Notes: generated by a model not told the origin, from the letters alone. DNA of 64,000 bases from Alkalimonas amylolytica (GCF_900107845.1 NZ_FNRM01000006.1:62001-126000); one strand, 5' to 3'. Positions 7,942-18,111 are shown, counted from the stretch's first letter. Numbers and translations are program-made.

Positions 7942-10237
7942 CTAGAGTACCCCCTATTTCGAGATTTTCACCTTCTGGATCGACATTAATCAACTCATTC
8001 TCAAGCTCGATGCGGATTTCATTTTTCAGCCAATCAAGTCCTTCATGAATGTACTTCGGCACATTCCATGTATTCTCATTTTCAGTAAGTAAGACTAAAG
8101 CGAATTTCGTCTTGTCAAAGCTCTTACTTGAAACTTTTTTATGAAGACCTGCAGCAAGAGATGCCGGAGTAGCAACTTCTCCTTTGACACACAAGCCAAG
8201 CGACTTCCTTTCAGCTGCTTGGCACCATTCAGCGTTCTCAAGGCCAAAATCTTCCTCAAGTGTACGTCCACACAGGAATTCTGTTGTACCATTCCAATTA
8301 ACATCCCTAGGGATCTGATAAACCACGCGAACTTTCGCATCATTACCAAATTCGTGGGTTTTGTCGGCGTCTGAAACATTAAGTAAGTCTTCAATGGTTT
8401 TCTTCTGGGGCAGCCATTTAATGAGTGTCTGATTTGAAGTGGCGGCTCCCGGCGTATTCGGTAAACATGCCTTCCCGTATTTTTTTGTAATCAGAAGTGG
8501 AGTACCTTGTCCGCTCTGCTGCTGCGCAGCAGTTTCTTCTGGGGTATATTCTGGAACATCAAATTCTTCAATATCTTCACTTTCTTCATCAGGCGTTTCT
8601 GTAGATGCCTGAGGCAAGAGAGCCACACTATCTATATCCGTAATAATCAGAGTTGTCAGACCTAGAAATTCAATTAGTAATTGGAAGCGGTGCCCAAAAG
8701 CTCCGCCAACCTCCAAGATACATAAACATGCAGAACGAAGTGATTTAGCTACCTTTTGTATCATTACTGGTAAAAGTAATCTTTCTACGTTGCCCTCTAC
8801 GAGAATAGCTGCGTCGGAGAAGAAGAGATCACAGTGAGTCAGTTTAAGGTAACGCTCCAAGAAATCACGGTCATCTGGCTGGCTTTGGTAAAACGCTGAT
8901 AGATTTAGGACTTCTGTCACCTGTTCATGATCGACATTTTTCCGCCTAAAATAGCGGATCGGTTTAAAACCTCGCTCGTACAGAATGTGCGGTGAGTGTG
9001 TTGTGATAACCATTTGACTATTAAAAATACTCCCATCATCACCGTCTATATTTAAAAGACCAAGAATATTACGGATGAAGACTTGTTGGAGCTGTGCATG
9101 TAAATGCGCCTCAGGTTCTTCGACAAAAATAAGATGCAAAGGAGGTCGGTTATCCATCGAAACCCATCGTGCTTGAGCATCAAGAATTTCCACAACCATG
9201 TAGATTAGGTTTTTGAATCCTAAACCATTATAACTATCTGGGAGTGTGGCTGCGTTTATATCGTCTCCGAGCAGATAGTGGACCCGCGAATCTTGGCTCA
9301 TTATATGTGAAGGATCCAGCGCCGACTTAATCGTCAATCGAGGGTTATTTAGTCCTGGATAACCCAGATCAGCAAGTTTATGTAGTAACGGCGCGAACAC
9401 TTTATCCAAGTGTGTATTTAAAGCTTGTTCTGAATCAAATAGTGCTTTTAGAGCTGAGTGATCATCTTGTCTTTGATCAAGGTTACGCTTATAAAAACGA
9501 CTTAAGCGCTTGGAAAGATCTTCAGAGCGTCCACCCACTTCTGAATTTGGATCAGAAAGGTGTCTCTGAGCCCCTAAGTTGTCGACTTGAATAAGCGACC
9601 TGAGAATAGACCCGCCGCTTGGTTCACCGAATAACTCGTCAGGAACATAATCACCTATTTCCCTAAAATCTTTGTCAAACTGTGCTCTGTCTAATATGAA
9701 ATAACGCAGTTCATACTCACTTTTCATTTCACGATGCAAATAGTCTGTCAGGGACTTAGGCCATGGAAGATACGATGTTTCTGGTGGCAATCCATCTAGA
9801 AAACCAGCACTCAGGGCCTTCGCTCGTTGATAGTTTCGAACTAAATCGAGAGGCGAGCGGGCAGCCAAAGAAACTCGTATACCCACTTCTGTTCCCTCCC
9901 ATGAAGTGCTTGGAAGTAATGGTATGAGCAAATATAGGTCTTCAGCAGCTACCTCAAACCAGAGATCCAGATCGATGCTCGGAAGTACAAAGCTATCCGG
10001 AATTGCACCCTCTAAATCGAGATTTCCTGCAGTATCCATCTCTTGCCAGCACGAAGCATTAAAATCATACAGACTAAATCTGTCAATCTTTCCACTGACA
10101 AAAGCCTGTATAGCCTGTGTTGATGAGGTTTTACCGCTATTATTCGAGCCGACAAAAATTGAAATATCTTTAGCTAGTTCGATATGAGCGTCTTTCAAAC
10201 GGCGGAAATTTTTTAAACGATAAGAATGTAGATGCAA
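7934..10237 (-). CDS. OLD-family ATPase-TOPRIM nuclease, GajA-like
   Basis: A 767-residue protein with an ABC-type ATPase followed by a TOPRIM nuclease domain. The N-terminal LKNFRRLKDAHIEL and Walker A GSNNSGKTS (near residues 30-38), the Walker B IFVEEPEAHLHAQ (E373-E374) and a TTHSPHIL histidine-switch loop form the ATPase. TOPRIM residues are VEGNVER (E481) and ITDIDS (D534, D536). This is the class 2 OLD architecture of GajA. The start is TTG at 10237, with GGGAGGGG five bases upstream; no ATG serves. About 230 residues follow TOPRIM, making it longer than the roughly 580-residue GajA. It is the first gene of the defence-like operon, upstream of the helicase. Confidence 0.87.
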   Translation of the reverse strand: MHLHSYRLKNFRRLKDAHIELAKDISIFVGSNNSGKTSSTQAIQAFVSGKIDRFSLYDFNASCWQEMDTAGNLDLEGAIPDSFVLPSIDLDLWFEVAAEDLYLLIPLLPSTSWEGTEVGIRVSLAARSPLDLVRNYQRAKALSAGFLDGLPPETSYLPWPKSLTDYLHREMKSEYELRYFILDRAQFDKDFREIGDYVPDELFGEPSGGSILRSLIQVDNLGAQRHLSDPNSEVGGRSEDLSKRLSRFYKRNLDQRQDDHSALKALFDSEQALNTHLDKVFAPLLHKLADLGYPGLNNPRLTIKSALDPSHIMSQDSRVHYLLGDDINAATLPDSYNGLGFKNLIYMVVEILDAQARWVSMDNRPPLHLIFVEEPEAHLHAQLQQVFIRNILGLLNIDGDDGSIFNSQMVITTHSPHILYERGFKPIRYFRRKNVDHEQVTEVLNLSAFYQSQPDDRDFLERYLKLTHCDLFFSDAAILVEGNVERLLLPVMIQKVAKSLRSACLCILEVGGAFGHRFQLLIEFLGLTTLIITDIDSVALLPQASTETPDEESEDIEEFDVPEYTPEETAAQQQSGQGTPLLITKKYGKACLPNTPGAATSNQTLIKWLPQKKTIEDLLNVSDADKTHEFGNDAKVRVVYQIPRDVNWNGTTEFLCGRTLEEDFGLENAEWCQAAERKSLGLCVKGEVATPASLAAGLHKKVSSKSFDKTKFALVLLTENENTWNVPKYIHEGLDWLKNEIRIELENELINVDPEGENLEIGGTLDE

Positions 10238-10345
10238 AGTTACCCCTCCCTGTCAGTTTAGTTAATTTATCGCAGATCAGTGGGTATATCTATCGTTTTG
10301 TCCTAATACGGGATAGATGTATTTTGTAATGAAGGCCTATTTATA

Positions 10346-10432
10346 ATGGTTAAAAACAATAATATTAACCTTGGAAAAATTAATCGCTTGGACAAGATAG
10401 CCAGAATTAACTACACTAGCGAAACCCAATAA
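10346..10432 (+). CDS. Possible 28-residue small protein
   Basis: An ATG at 10346 opens a 28-codon frame (MVKNNNINLGKINRLDKIAR..., ending TSETQ) whose TAA at 10430-10432 abuts the A-tract of the bidirectional terminator. GAAGG lies ten bases upstream. It is in the gap between the nuclease gene and rpoS and is basic and Asn/Ile rich. It could be a real small gene or a chance frame in AT-rich DNA; I recognise no homologue. Confidence 0.25.
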   Translation: MVKNNNINLGKINRLDKIARINYTSETQ

Positions 10433-10457
10433 AAAAGCGCCCTCGGGCGCTTTTTTT
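10431..10457 (-). terminator. Rho-independent terminator of rpoS, usable on both strands
   Basis: A GCGCCC-TC-GGGCGC hairpin (10437-10450) is flanked by six A on the left and seven T on the right, 11 bp after the rpoS stop. The symmetric flanks mean it can stop rpoS transcription and also anything reading rightwards out of the accessory block. Confidence 0.92.
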
Positions 10458-10468
10458 AACCAAATATC

Positions 10469-11464
10469 TTAATCCTGGAACAGGGTCTCGATATTCAGAC
10501 CCTGATGGGTCACGATTTCCTTTAACCGTCGCAAGGCCTCGACCTGTATTTGCCGCACCCGCTCGCGAGTTAAGCCTATTTCGTGGCCGACATCTTCCAG
10601 CGTGGATGGCTCATAACCCAGCAAACCGAAACGACGCGCCAGCACTTCACGTTGCTTCGGGTTCAGTTCATCCAGCCATTGCACCAGGTGCTGCTTAATG
10701 TCCTGATCCTGCAGTTCGATTTCCGGCCCCAGCTCTTTGTCATCTGCAATCACATCGAGCAACTGTTTATCGGACGAACCTGCCGCCAAACCATCCACGG
10801 AAGTAATACGTTCGTTGAGCTTAAGCATCTTGCTGACTTCTTCCACCGGTTTGTCCAGCGCGGCGGCAATTTCTTCGGCAGTCGGCTCATGATCCAGCTT
10901 TTGCGAAAGCTCCCGGGCCGCTCGCAAATAGATATTGAGCTCTTTCACCACATGAATTGGCAAACGGATGGTGCGGGTCTGGTTCATAATGGCCCGCTCT
11001 ATGGTTTGGCGGATCCACCAGGTGGCGTAGGTTGAAAAGCGAAAACCGCGCTCAGGGTCGAATTTCTCCACCGCGCGGATCAAACCAAGGTTGCCTTCTT
11101 CAATCAGATCCAGCAAAGCCAGGCCCCGGTTGATGTAGCGACGAGCAATTTTCACCACCAGCCGTAAATTGCTTTCTATCATGCGTTTGCGGGCAGCTTC
11201 ATCGCCCTTGAGCGCCAGCCGCGAAAAGTAAACTTCTTCCTCGGCACTTAATAAGGGCGAAAAACCAATTTCGCCCAAGTACATCTGAGTGGCATCTAAG
11301 GCACGGTAGCTATCATCGCGCGCAAAGATATCGTCGGTATCAGTATCATTGTCTTCGGCAAGGGCGGCAGCATCTGGCTCATCTGTATCGTCCATCAAAG
11401 ACAATTCGTCATTTACATCATCATTGCTGCTATCATTACGCTCATTTATTGCCTTGGATCCCAT
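10469..11464 (-). CDS. rpoS: RNA polymerase sigma factor RpoS
   Basis: Stationary-phase and general stress sigma factor. The 331-residue product carries an acidic N-terminus, region 1.2 ([20 protein letters not shown]), region 2 ([47 protein letters not shown]), region 3 and region 4 ([20 protein letters not shown] as the -35-reading helix-turn-helix). I start at the ATG at 11464 because GGGAGAAGG lies directly upstream; an ATG five codons earlier overlaps that site. It follows nlpD in the usual order, and in relatives a major rpoS promoter lies within nlpD. It marks the right border of the variable mutS-rpoS interval. Confidence 0.97.
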   Translation of the reverse strand: MGSKAINERNDSSNDDVNDELSLMDDTDEPDAAALAEDNDTDTDDIFARDDSYRALDATQMYLGEIGFSPLLSAEEEVYFSRLALKGDEAARKRMIESNLRLVVKIARRYINRGLALLDLIEEGNLGLIRAVEKFDPERGFRFSTYATWWIRQTIERAIMNQTRTIRLPIHVVKELNIYLRAARELSQKLDHEPTAEEIAAALDKPVEEVSKMLKLNERITSVDGLAAGSSDKQLLDVIADDKELGPEIELQDQDIKQHLVQWLDELNPKQREVLARRFGLLGYEPSTLEDVGHEIGLTRERVRQIQVEALRRLKEIVTHQGLNIETLFQD

Positions 11465-11576
11465 ATCCTTCTCCCACATCTAAAGGGTACATTTGGTACA
11501 GACAGACCGGCTCCTGGTTGCTGACCATCAATGCGTCCTTCTGGACGTCTGTTGTTATGATGTTGTTTTTCGTATG

Positions 11577-12515
11577 TTACTTTGGCAAAAACTGCAGCGG
11601 GTCGACCGATTGCCCTCGAAAACGAATTTCGAAATGCAACTGCGTACGACTTGCTTCAGTACTGCCCATGTCGGCAATGTGCTGTCCAGCCTCCACCCGC
11701 TGTTGCTCCCGCACCAGTAATCGGCTGTTGTGAGCATAGGCACTCAGATAATCATCATTGTGTTTAATAATGATTAAATTGCCATACCCCCTCAGCGCGT
11801 TACCGGCATAGACCACCTGCCCTGCTGCTGCTGCATTGATACGCTGGCCTTCATTACCTGCGATCTTGATGCCCTTGCTGCCATGCTCCTGATGCGAAAA
11901 ACGCGCCAGAATGGTCCCTCTGACCGGCCACTGCCATTGCAATCGACCAGATGCTGAGGTATTGTGCTCGGTTTTTTCTGGGTTTTGTGCTGATCTATTA
12001 TGAACATAACCCGTTTGCGGACGCGGTGCAACCGATTTTGCCGGTGGGCTTGGATTGGTCTGAGCTCTTGGTGTTGCCGGGGCTGGTGTGGCTGGTTGGG
12101 TGGTTACCGGAGCTGGTTGCGCTGCTCTTGTTGCAGGTACTGAGGTTGCAGGTGCTGTTGCCGTGCTAGCTCGCGCAGCCGGAGCTGTTCCGGTCATACG
12201 CAGCTGCTGGCCCGGATGAATAATGTAGGGTGCTGTGATTTGATTGCGCCTGGCCAACTCACGGAAATCCTGGCCGGCTCGAAAAGCAATGGAGTAAAGA
12301 GTGTCACCTCGTTGCACTTGATAGGTATCGGTGGTGATACTGCCCCGCGATGCCTGGGCTGGTTGTACGGCTAAACTGGCAACCGGTGCCGGTGCCGAGC
12401 GTTTGGCGCAACCGATCAGCAATGCACTAAGCAGAATAACCACCAAAAAGCCACAAAGACCCGACGAACAAGCGGGGTTGCCTTTGCGTCTGACTGGGGC
12501 ACTCGGTGCACTCAT
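11577..12515 (-). CDS. nlpD: NlpD-type murein hydrolase activator lipoprotein
   Basis: Envelope lipoprotein that activates the amidase AmiC during cell separation. The 312-residue product has a lipobox LIGC with Cys36, a LysM peptidoglycan-binding domain (YQVQRGDTLYSIAFRAGQDF..., about residues 63-107), a Pro/Ala/Thr-rich linker and a C-terminal LytM (M23) domain from about residue 195. The LytM domain lacks the usual metal-binding His-x3-Asp, as expected for a non-enzymatic activator. A GAGG lies before the ATG at 12515, ten bases after the DUF368 gene stop. The following gene is rpoS. Confidence 0.93.
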   Translation of the reverse strand: MSAPSAPVRRKGNPACSSGLCGFLVVILLSALLIGCAKRSAPAPVASLAVQPAQASRGSITTDTYQVQRGDTLYSIAFRAGQDFRELARRNQITAPYIIHPGQQLRMTGTAPAARASTATAPATSVPATRAAQPAPVTTQPATPAPATPRAQTNPSPPAKSVAPRPQTGYVHNRSAQNPEKTEHNTSASGRLQWQWPVRGTILARFSHQEHGSKGIKIAGNEGQRINAAAAGQVVYAGNALRGYGNLIIIKHNDDYLSAYAHNSRLLVREQQRVEAGQHIADMGSTEASRTQLHFEIRFRGQSVDPLQFLPK

Positions 12516-12525
12516 CGCCGCCTCA

Positions 12526-13413
12526 TTAATTGCTTACATCATCACGACTATCTTGCTGGCGCTCCAGGCGAAGCATGCCCTGCATCAACAGGATCCCAAC
12601 GACAGCCAACAACACTGCCCAGCCCAACTGCAAGGATCCGTTTTGCTGAGCGTAAGTGGCAAAGCTAACAGGCTCACCAGCAAGCTGCCAGGGCCAAACC
12701 CGGTACATAGCACCTATCACCACACCAATCAACAGCGCCAGAGTCGCATCATGGTAACGCGCCAGTAAACAGGAGAGCAAGCGAGAAAAACTAAGCAGTC
12801 CCACTGCACAACCACTGGCAAAGAGCGCCAGCGGTACGAGGTGTAACTCTGTTACTGCCAGCAAAACAGGCGCATACATGCCCAGCAACAACAAAATAAA
12901 ACTCCCTGAAATCCCCGGTAAAATCATCGCACAAATGGCGATGGCGCCAGCGACAAAATACATCCACAGCTCAGGCTCCAGCTCTACCGGCTGCAGGCGG
13001 CCAATGGCCAGGGCAATACCAACGCCAACCATTAGCAAGGCCAACCGTGAGCGGTTCCAATTTAACTTGAAGCATAAATGCGGCAAAGCAGACAGAATCA
13101 AGCCAAAGAACAGCGCCCATAGCAATACCGGCTGATGGGCCAGCATCCAACTCACGCCATTAGCCAATAAAAAGACACTGAGTAAAATACCACTGAAAAG
13201 ACACAGTAAAAAAGTACCATCCATGTGTTGCCAGGCAGCGTTCAACTTTCCTTGCAGCACCATGCCAATGGCGTGGTGATCCACCGAGCGAATAGCCTTG
13301 ATCAGCCGCTCATAAATCCCCAGCAGCAACGCCAAAGTCCCCCCGGAAACACCGGGTACGATATCGGCAGCCCCCATCAGCAATCCTTTACACCACACCA
13401 TAAAATAGGACAT
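12526..13413 (-). CDS. DUF368 membrane protein (polyprenyl-phosphate transporter family)
   Basis: A 295-residue multi-spanning inner-membrane protein with the two internal repeats that define DUF368: GAADIVPGVSGGTLALLLG near the N-terminus and AICAMILPGISGSFILLLLG in the middle. DUF368 members such as PopT are described as undecaprenyl-phosphate recycling flippases. I prefer the ATG at 13413, preceded by AGGGTG, over two in-frame GTG codons just upstream. It is placed between pcm and nlpD, where many relatives have no gene, and has close spacing to both (27 and 10 bp), so it is part of the operon. Confidence 0.88.
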   Translation of the reverse strand: MSYFMVWCKGLLMGAADIVPGVSGGTLALLLGIYERLIKAIRSVDHHAIGMVLQGKLNAAWQHMDGTFLLCLFSGILLSVFLLANGVSWMLAHQPVLLWALFFGLILSALPHLCFKLNWNRSRLALLMVGVGIALAIGRLQPVELEPELWMYFVAGAIAICAMILPGISGSFILLLLGMYAPVLLAVTELHLVPLALFASGCAVGLLSFSRLLSCLLARYHDATLALLIGVVIGAMYRVWPWQLAGEPVSFATYAQQNGSLQLGWAVLLAVVGILLMQGMLRLERQQDSRDDVSN

Positions 13414-13440
13414 CACCACACCCTGTGATTCACAGTTTAC

Positions 13441-14079
13441 TTAGGCCAGTTCACCTGGCACCAAAGGTACAAAGCGAACCGCTTCGACATTTTCTTCCAC
13501 AAACTCATCGCCCTGGCGACTGATTACCCGGAGCATCTGCTCATCGGTGCCGACGGGGATCACCAACCGTCCCCCGTCACTAAGTTGCTGCAACAGGGCC
13601 TGGGGCACTGCACTGGGTGCAGCCGTTACCAGAATGCAATCAAAAGGAGCCTTACTGGGCCAGCCCTGCCAGCCATCACCATGTTTCATGGATACATTGT
13701 GCAAATCGAGCTGTTGTAGTCTGCGCTTGGCCTGGAACTGCAAACTTTTAATGCGTTCCACGCTGCATACCCGATCAAACAACTGAGCCAGCACTGCGGT
13801 CTGATAACCGGAGCCGGTGCCAATCTCGAGCACATGCTGGTGTTTACCACCAGCCAGCAATAGTTCGGTCATACGGGCGACAATGTAAGGCTGTGAAATC
13901 GTTTGGCCATGACCAATTGGCAATGCCGTATTTTCATAGGCTTTGTGCGCCAGCACGGTTTCAACAAACAAATGACGCGGCGTGTTAGCGATAGCCATGA
14001 TCACCTGCTGATTACCAATGCCTTCGCTTTGAAGCTTTTGCGCCAGCACACTGGCGCTGCGTTGGGTTGCTACAGCCAT
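13441..14079 (-). CDS. pcm: Protein-L-isoaspartate O-methyltransferase
   Basis: Methylates isoaspartyl residues in aged proteins using S-adenosylmethionine, starting their repair. The 212-residue product has the family motifs: PRHLFVET and the [24 protein letters not shown] substrate loop, the SAM-binding [15 protein letters not shown] and FDCILVTAA. The length is normal. The ATG at 14079 directly abuts the surE stop (TAAATG), so translation is coupled. The conserved surE-pcm pairing supports the assignment. Confidence 0.96.
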   Translation of the reverse strand: MAVATQRSASVLAQKLQSEGIGNQQVIMAIANTPRHLFVETVLAHKAYENTALPIGHGQTISQPYIVARMTELLLAGGKHQHVLEIGTGSGYQTAVLAQLFDRVCSVERIKSLQFQAKRRLQQLDLHNVSMKHGDGWQGWPSKAPFDCILVTAAPSAVPQALLQQLSDGGRLVIPVGTDEQMLRVISRQGDEFVEENVEAVRFVPLVPGELA

Positions 14080-14832
14080 TTACAACTGAATTCCTTCTAA
14101 CCACTGACTAAGTTGTTCCATGCTTTTATAAGCAGACATATCGACATGAATAGGTGTAATCGAAGCATAGCCATTGGCAATGGCATAAAAATCAGTACCA
14201 GGGCCAGCATCGAGCTCTGGCCCTAAAGAGCCATACCAATAGATATCGCGTCCCCAGGGGTCGCGTGCCTTGGTCATGGTTTCAGCTTTATGGCGGCGCC
14301 CCAGCCGGGTAATTTGTACCCCTTTGAGCTGTTGCACTGGAATCGAGGGTACATTGATATTTAAGATTTGATCAGCCGGCAGCGGATGCGATTTTAATTT
14401 CCTGATCACTTGAACTGTCACATAGGCAGCGGTTTCGAAGTATTCCTCATCATGCCCGGCCAATGACACGGCGATGGCAGGAAGGCCTAGATGCCGGCCT
14501 TCGGTCGCCGCAGCAACCGTGCCCGAATAAATCACATCATCCCCCATATTGGCGCCATGATTGATGCCAGCCACCACCAAATCCGGGGTAAAGTCCAAAA
14601 GCTGACTAATGGCCAGATGCACACAATCGGTTGGGGTACCACTGACAGCAATAAAGCCATTATCCAACTGCTGGGTTCGAAGTGGGTTCAGCAGGGTAAG
14701 AGAATTGCTAGCTCCACTGCAGTTACGATCAGGCCCAACCGTTGTAACATCAGCAATTTGTGATAAGGCTTGCTGCAACACCTGAATGCCTTTGGCATAG
14801 ACGCCATCATCATTACTTAACAAAATTCGCAT
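14080..14832 (-). CDS. surE: 5'/3'-nucleotidase SurE
   Basis: Stationary-phase survival nucleotidase that removes phosphate from nucleoside monophosphates with a divalent metal. The 250-residue product begins [10 protein letters not shown], where N7-D8-D9 are metal ligands, followed by [17 protein letters not shown], the active-site loop typical of the family, and [21 protein letters not shown]. The start at 14832 overlaps the truD stop by one base (TAATG); an in-frame extension upstream has no family similarity. Confidence 0.97.
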   Translation of the reverse strand: MRILLSNDDGVYAKGIQVLQQALSQIADVTTVGPDRNCSGASNSLTLLNPLRTQQLDNGFIAVSGTPTDCVHLAISQLLDFTPDLVVAGINHGANMGDDVIYSGTVAAATEGRHLGLPAIAVSLAGHDEEYFETAAYVTVQVIRKLKSHPLPADQILNINVPSIPVQQLKGVQITRLGRRHKAETMTKARDPWGRDIYWYGSLGPELDAGPGTDFYAIANGYASITPIHVDMSAYKSMEQLSQWLEGIQL

Positions 14833-15884
14833 TAGTCTTCTCCATACTGCTGGCTGGCGCCTGCATCGGTGTACTGCACCAATTCTCGCAGCACGCTGGT
14901 GGCAAAACAACCCGTTGGCAAGGCAAATTGCAGCAAAATTGTATCGTCTTGTTGCGTCGCACTAAGCTGCTGCGGCACCAGCCGGATAGAGCGACGCTCT
15001 GCTTTCAAGCGAAAATCAATCAGTCCTTGTACCAAACCGCCATGCTCAGCCAGCCAGGCAGCTTCCAGCTGGGCCGCTTGATGCTGTGGTTGGGATTTCT
15101 CGGCGGCAGGCAGGCCACAGAGCGCAGCCGTAGGATGCAAATCGCCTTGCTCTATACGGAGCTGCAATGCCTCCAGCCCTTCATCAGCCCTGAAAATAGA
15201 GCCCGAGCCATCCAGTTGCACGATATCGCCCAACACCAGAGTGTTGAAATAACCAGCAGCAATTCGCGCCGACACTTGCTGGTTAAATAAGAAAGAGCGG
15301 GCCGCGGACAACACCAGTCCGCGTAACTGCCGATCGGCAATGCCATGGCCAGCAAAGAGCGCTTTCGCTTTGATCAGGTTGCCCCCATCGATACCAAAAC
15401 GTTGCTCACCATAATAATTGGGAACGCCCTGTTGCACCTGGGCCAATCGCTTCAGCACTGCAGTAATATCATCGACCTGACGTAAGCGGATCTGGAAGTA
15501 ATTGCGTTTTAAGGCTCCCAGCCTCAGCTTACGATGGTGGCGCTGCACCTGGATAATCCGGTAGCCTTCGCCATGCCAGCTTTGCCAAGGCACCTCGGCT
15601 TTGATTGGCCAGGGCAAGCAAAACCACTGCCTTGTTATGGCATGGCGATCTTTGCGGCCGGCAAAACTGATGTCGCGGTTTTTAAGGCCGGTACGCTCTG
15701 CCAGCTGTCTGGCGACATACTGAGTATTCTGGCCAATTTTCTCAATCTGAAGCAGCAGATGTTCCCCTGCGCCGCTGGGGCTAAAATTGAGCTCTTCATC
15801 CACGACAAAATCATCGGGCTGGCTACGAATGCTGGCTCTTGCTTGCGGCCGGCCATACAACCAGGCCTGAGTGCTTGCAGCCAT
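14832..15884 (-). CDS. truD: tRNA pseudouridine(13) synthase TruD
   Basis: Isomerises U13 in tRNA-Glu to pseudouridine. The 350-residue product has the TruD signature [14 protein letters not shown] with catalytic D79, an earlier PDDFVVDE and the later [14 protein letters not shown] and GFxxV-like [12 protein letters not shown] elements. The length matches the family. The ATG at 15884 overlaps the ispF stop in TGATG; a TTG two codons earlier is not needed. The order ispF-truD-surE is conserved in this class. Confidence 0.95.
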   Translation of the reverse strand: MAASTQAWLYGRPQARASIRSQPDDFVVDEELNFSPSGAGEHLLLQIEKIGQNTQYVARQLAERTGLKNRDISFAGRKDRHAITRQWFCLPWPIKAEVPWQSWHGEGYRIIQVQRHHRKLRLGALKRNYFQIRLRQVDDITAVLKRLAQVQQGVPNYYGEQRFGIDGGNLIKAKALFAGHGIADRQLRGLVLSAARSFLFNQQVSARIAAGYFNTLVLGDIVQLDGSGSIFRADEGLEALQLRIEQGDLHPTAALCGLPAAEKSQPQHQAAQLEAAWLAEHGGLVQGLIDFRLKAERRSIRLVPQQLSATQQDDTILLQFALPTGCFATSVLRELVQYTDAGASQQYGED

Positions 15885-16366
15885 CAGCAAGCCACCAGCA
15901 ACACCACAGCCTCAGCAGCAATGCCCTCTTTACGGCCAACAAACCCTAACCGCTCGGTTGTCGTTGCCTTGACATTGACCTGACTGAGCTCGGCCTGAAC
16001 ATCGGTAGCAATCACGGCACGCATGGCGGCAATATGCGGTGCAATCTTGGGGGCCTGCGCCATAATGGTGATGTCCAGATTACCCAATTTCCAGCCTTGC
16101 TGTTGCATGGTGGCCACCACCTGACGCAATAACAAACGGCTGTCGATATTGGCATAGGCAGCATCGGTATCTGGAAAGTGGTGACCAATATCACCCAGCG
16201 CTAACGCACCCAGAATGGCATCTGTCAGTGCATGCAGCACGACATCACCATCCGAGTGGGCCAGCAGTCCTTGCGGGTAATCCACTTGCACACCCGCCAG
16301 AGTCACCGGGCCTTCGCCTCCAAAAGCATGTACATCAAAACCATGACCGATGCGAAAAGCTGTCAC
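15884..16366 (-). CDS. ispF: 2-C-methyl-D-erythritol 2,4-cyclodiphosphate synthase
   Basis: Fifth step of the MEP isoprenoid pathway. The 160-residue product opens with [10 protein letters not shown] (metal ligands D11 and H13), then [33 protein letters not shown] and near the end [21 protein letters not shown], all diagnostic. The start is a GTG at 16366, overlapping the ispD stop by 4 bp (GTGA). It is separate from ispD here, not a bifunctional fusion. Confidence 0.97.
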   Translation of the reverse strand: MTAFRIGHGFDVHAFGGEGPVTLAGVQVDYPQGLLAHSDGDVVLHALTDAILGALALGDIGHHFPDTDAAYANIDSRLLLRQVVATMQQQGWKLGNLDITIMAQAPKIAPHIAAMRAVIATDVQAELSQVNVKATTTERLGFVGRKEGIAAEAVVLLVAC

Positions 16367-17058
16367 TGTTGTGTCTCCAGATAAAAAGCAGCCAAGGCAA
16401 GATCCTCTGGCCGGGTCACTTTGATATTGTCGCTGCGACCTTCCACCAAAAGCACCGACTGCCCCGCCCGCTCCATGGCAGAGGCTTCGTCGGTCACCAC
16501 TATGCTCTCAACCAGTGCTGAGCGAAGTGCCTGTTTTAATGGCAGCAGAGGAAAAAGTTGTGGTGTCAACGCATGCCAGAGACGGGTGCGATCCACGGTG
16601 TGGTCAATGGTAGGCCCACCGCGTTTCATGGTATCGCGCACCGGAGCAGCCAGAATCCCGCCGTAACCAGCTTGCTGGCAGCAATCAAACAAGCGCTTCA
16701 AATCGGTAGCATGCAGCAACGGCCTGGCTGCATCGTGCACCAGCACCCAGTCAAACTGAGCCGGATCCAAGGCATCAAGCGCTGCCAACACCGAGTCAGC
16801 ACGCTCACGGCCACCAACAACGGTACGCACCCTCGGGTCTGCGACCAGGCTGGTACTGGCAAAGTAAGGGTCCTCTGCACCAAGTGCAATCACCAAAGGC
16901 AGATCTTGATGTAGCTGACGAAGGGCTGCGGCACTGTGTTCCAGGATGGTGCGGCCATGTAAGCTGAGGTACTGCTTGGGTAACTCACTTCTCATTCGGC
17001 TGCCAATCCCTGCGGCAGGGATCACAGCCGCTAATCGGTTCAGGCTCAAAGCCGTCAT
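16363..17058 (-). CDS. ispD: 2-C-methyl-D-erythritol 4-phosphate cytidylyltransferase
   Basis: Transfers CMP to MEP in the non-mevalonate isoprenoid pathway. The 231-residue product has the nucleotide-binding [31 protein letters not shown] in the middle and a C-terminal VTDEASAME and [13 protein letters not shown], as in all IspD proteins. Its ATG overlaps the ftsB stop by 4 bp (ATGA) and its stop overlaps ispF. Confidence 0.97.
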   Translation of the reverse strand: MTALSLNRLAAVIPAAGIGSRMRSELPKQYLSLHGRTILEHSAAALRQLHQDLPLVIALGAEDPYFASTSLVADPRVRTVVGGRERADSVLAALDALDPAQFDWVLVHDAARPLLHATDLKRLFDCCQQAGYGGILAAPVRDTMKRGGPTIDHTVDRTRLWHALTPQLFPLLPLKQALRSALVESIVVTDEASAMERAGQSVLLVEGRSDNIKVTRPEDLALAAFYLETQQ

Positions 17059-17387
17059 CTCCGCTCCGGTTGCAGTGGCAAGGTAATCCCCTGACGCTGA
17101 TCATTCAGGCTTGGGCTATCGGTGACAATTCGAAAGAAAATTTCATCATTGCGAATCATACCAAGTTCATTGCGTGCTCGCTCTTCAATCGCTTCCAAAC
17201 CAAGCCGCAGATCATCCACATCTGCCAACAACAGGCGATTGCGCTTGGCCAATTCCTCATTGGCTAATGCCTGCTGCTCTAATTGCTGTGTGAGTTGCAG
17301 GTAATCGCTGACACTGCGCTGCCCAAACCAAAGTCGGTATTGCAGCAGCAGCAACAAAATCAATAAGGCAATTGTCAGTAACCGCAT
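17055..17387 (-). CDS. ftsB: Cell division protein FtsB
   Basis: Small bitopic divisome protein that forms the FtsQ-FtsB-FtsL complex. The 110-residue product has one N-terminal membrane span (about residues 3-18) followed by the motif LWFG and a heptad-rich coiled coil (about residues 27-75) ending in [21 protein letters not shown], typical of FtsB. It heads the ftsB-ispD-ispF-truD-surE-pcm run, in the usual order. Confidence 0.95.
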   Translation of the reverse strand: MRLLTIALLILLLLLQYRLWFGQRSVSDYLQLTQQLEQQALANEELAKRNRLLLADVDDLRLGLEAIEERARNELGMIRNDEIFFRIVTDSPSLNDQRQGITLPLQPERR

Positions 17388-17448
17388 GCCACCGGCTCAG
17401 AGTTCATCATAGGGTTATTATGAAGCTTTCGGTGCGGTGAGGGAAGGG

Positions 17449-18111
17449 CTAACTGGTCGCAAGCGGGGCGCGCAGGATGGGTTTGGCAAAATTTTTCCAG
17501 TTAAGGTCTGTGGTCAAAAGCAACTCACGCAAACTAAGTGCCCGGGGCGAGCTGCGCTTTTGGTTACTCCACTGATGACCACAGCAGCACGCCGTCATCA
17601 CCACCTTAACCGGCTGAAGCAAAAATTTATCTGTATTATCAGTACTTAGTGGCGTACCGGCAAAGGCAAACCAACCATGCTGGTTGCAGTGTAAGCGCTG
17701 GCCGGCAAGGTCGACCTCATCGATCGCATCCAGCAAAATACGCTCTACGCCGAGCCGCTCCTGATAGACAGGTACCAGCAGGCCGGGTTTGGCTGCTTTT
17801 TCAAAAAAGCGGGCTATTTGATCTGGTCGCTGTCGGTTCAAGGGACAGCTGACCGCCTGACTGGCAAACCAGGATGCATTCTGACTGTCCAACAACAATG
17901 GAGATTGCACCTTAAGGATACGCTGCGCCGCTTTGCGAATGTAAAACGGCAAGCTGGCCAGCTGACGGGGCAACTGAACAACATCACTGGCGGGACACTG
18001 TGACAAGCGCAGCAACTCGCGCTCATACAACGCATTGCAGAGCTCGGTATAGGTTTGATTCTGGCCAGAAACCTGCCAGAAATGAGGCTGTTCAGTTGAA
18101 TCTTTCATCAT
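17449..18111 (-). CDS. Conserved-looking hypothetical protein
   Basis: A protein of about 220 residues, starting at either of two adjacent ATG codons (18111 or 18108); a longer TTG-initiated version to 18147 is less likely. No recognised domain. It is soluble and has no signal peptide. A central LPRQLASLPFYIRKAAQRILKVQ stretch is basic and a C-terminal MTACCCGHQWS holds three consecutive cysteines followed by a histidine, which could bind metal. It lies alone between ftsB and the solute-binding protein gene on the same strand, 61 bp from ftsB. Confidence 0.55.
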   Translation of the reverse strand: MMKDSTEQPHFWQVSGQNQTYTELCNALYERELLRLSQCPASDVVQLPRQLASLPFYIRKAAQRILKVQSPLLLDSQNASWFASQAVSCPLNRQRPDQIARFFEKAAKPGLLVPVYQERLGVERILLDAIDEVDLAGQRLHCNQHGWFAFAGTPLSTDNTDKFLLQPVKVVMTACCCGHQWSNQKRSSPRALSLRELLLTTDLNWKNFAKPILRAPLATS

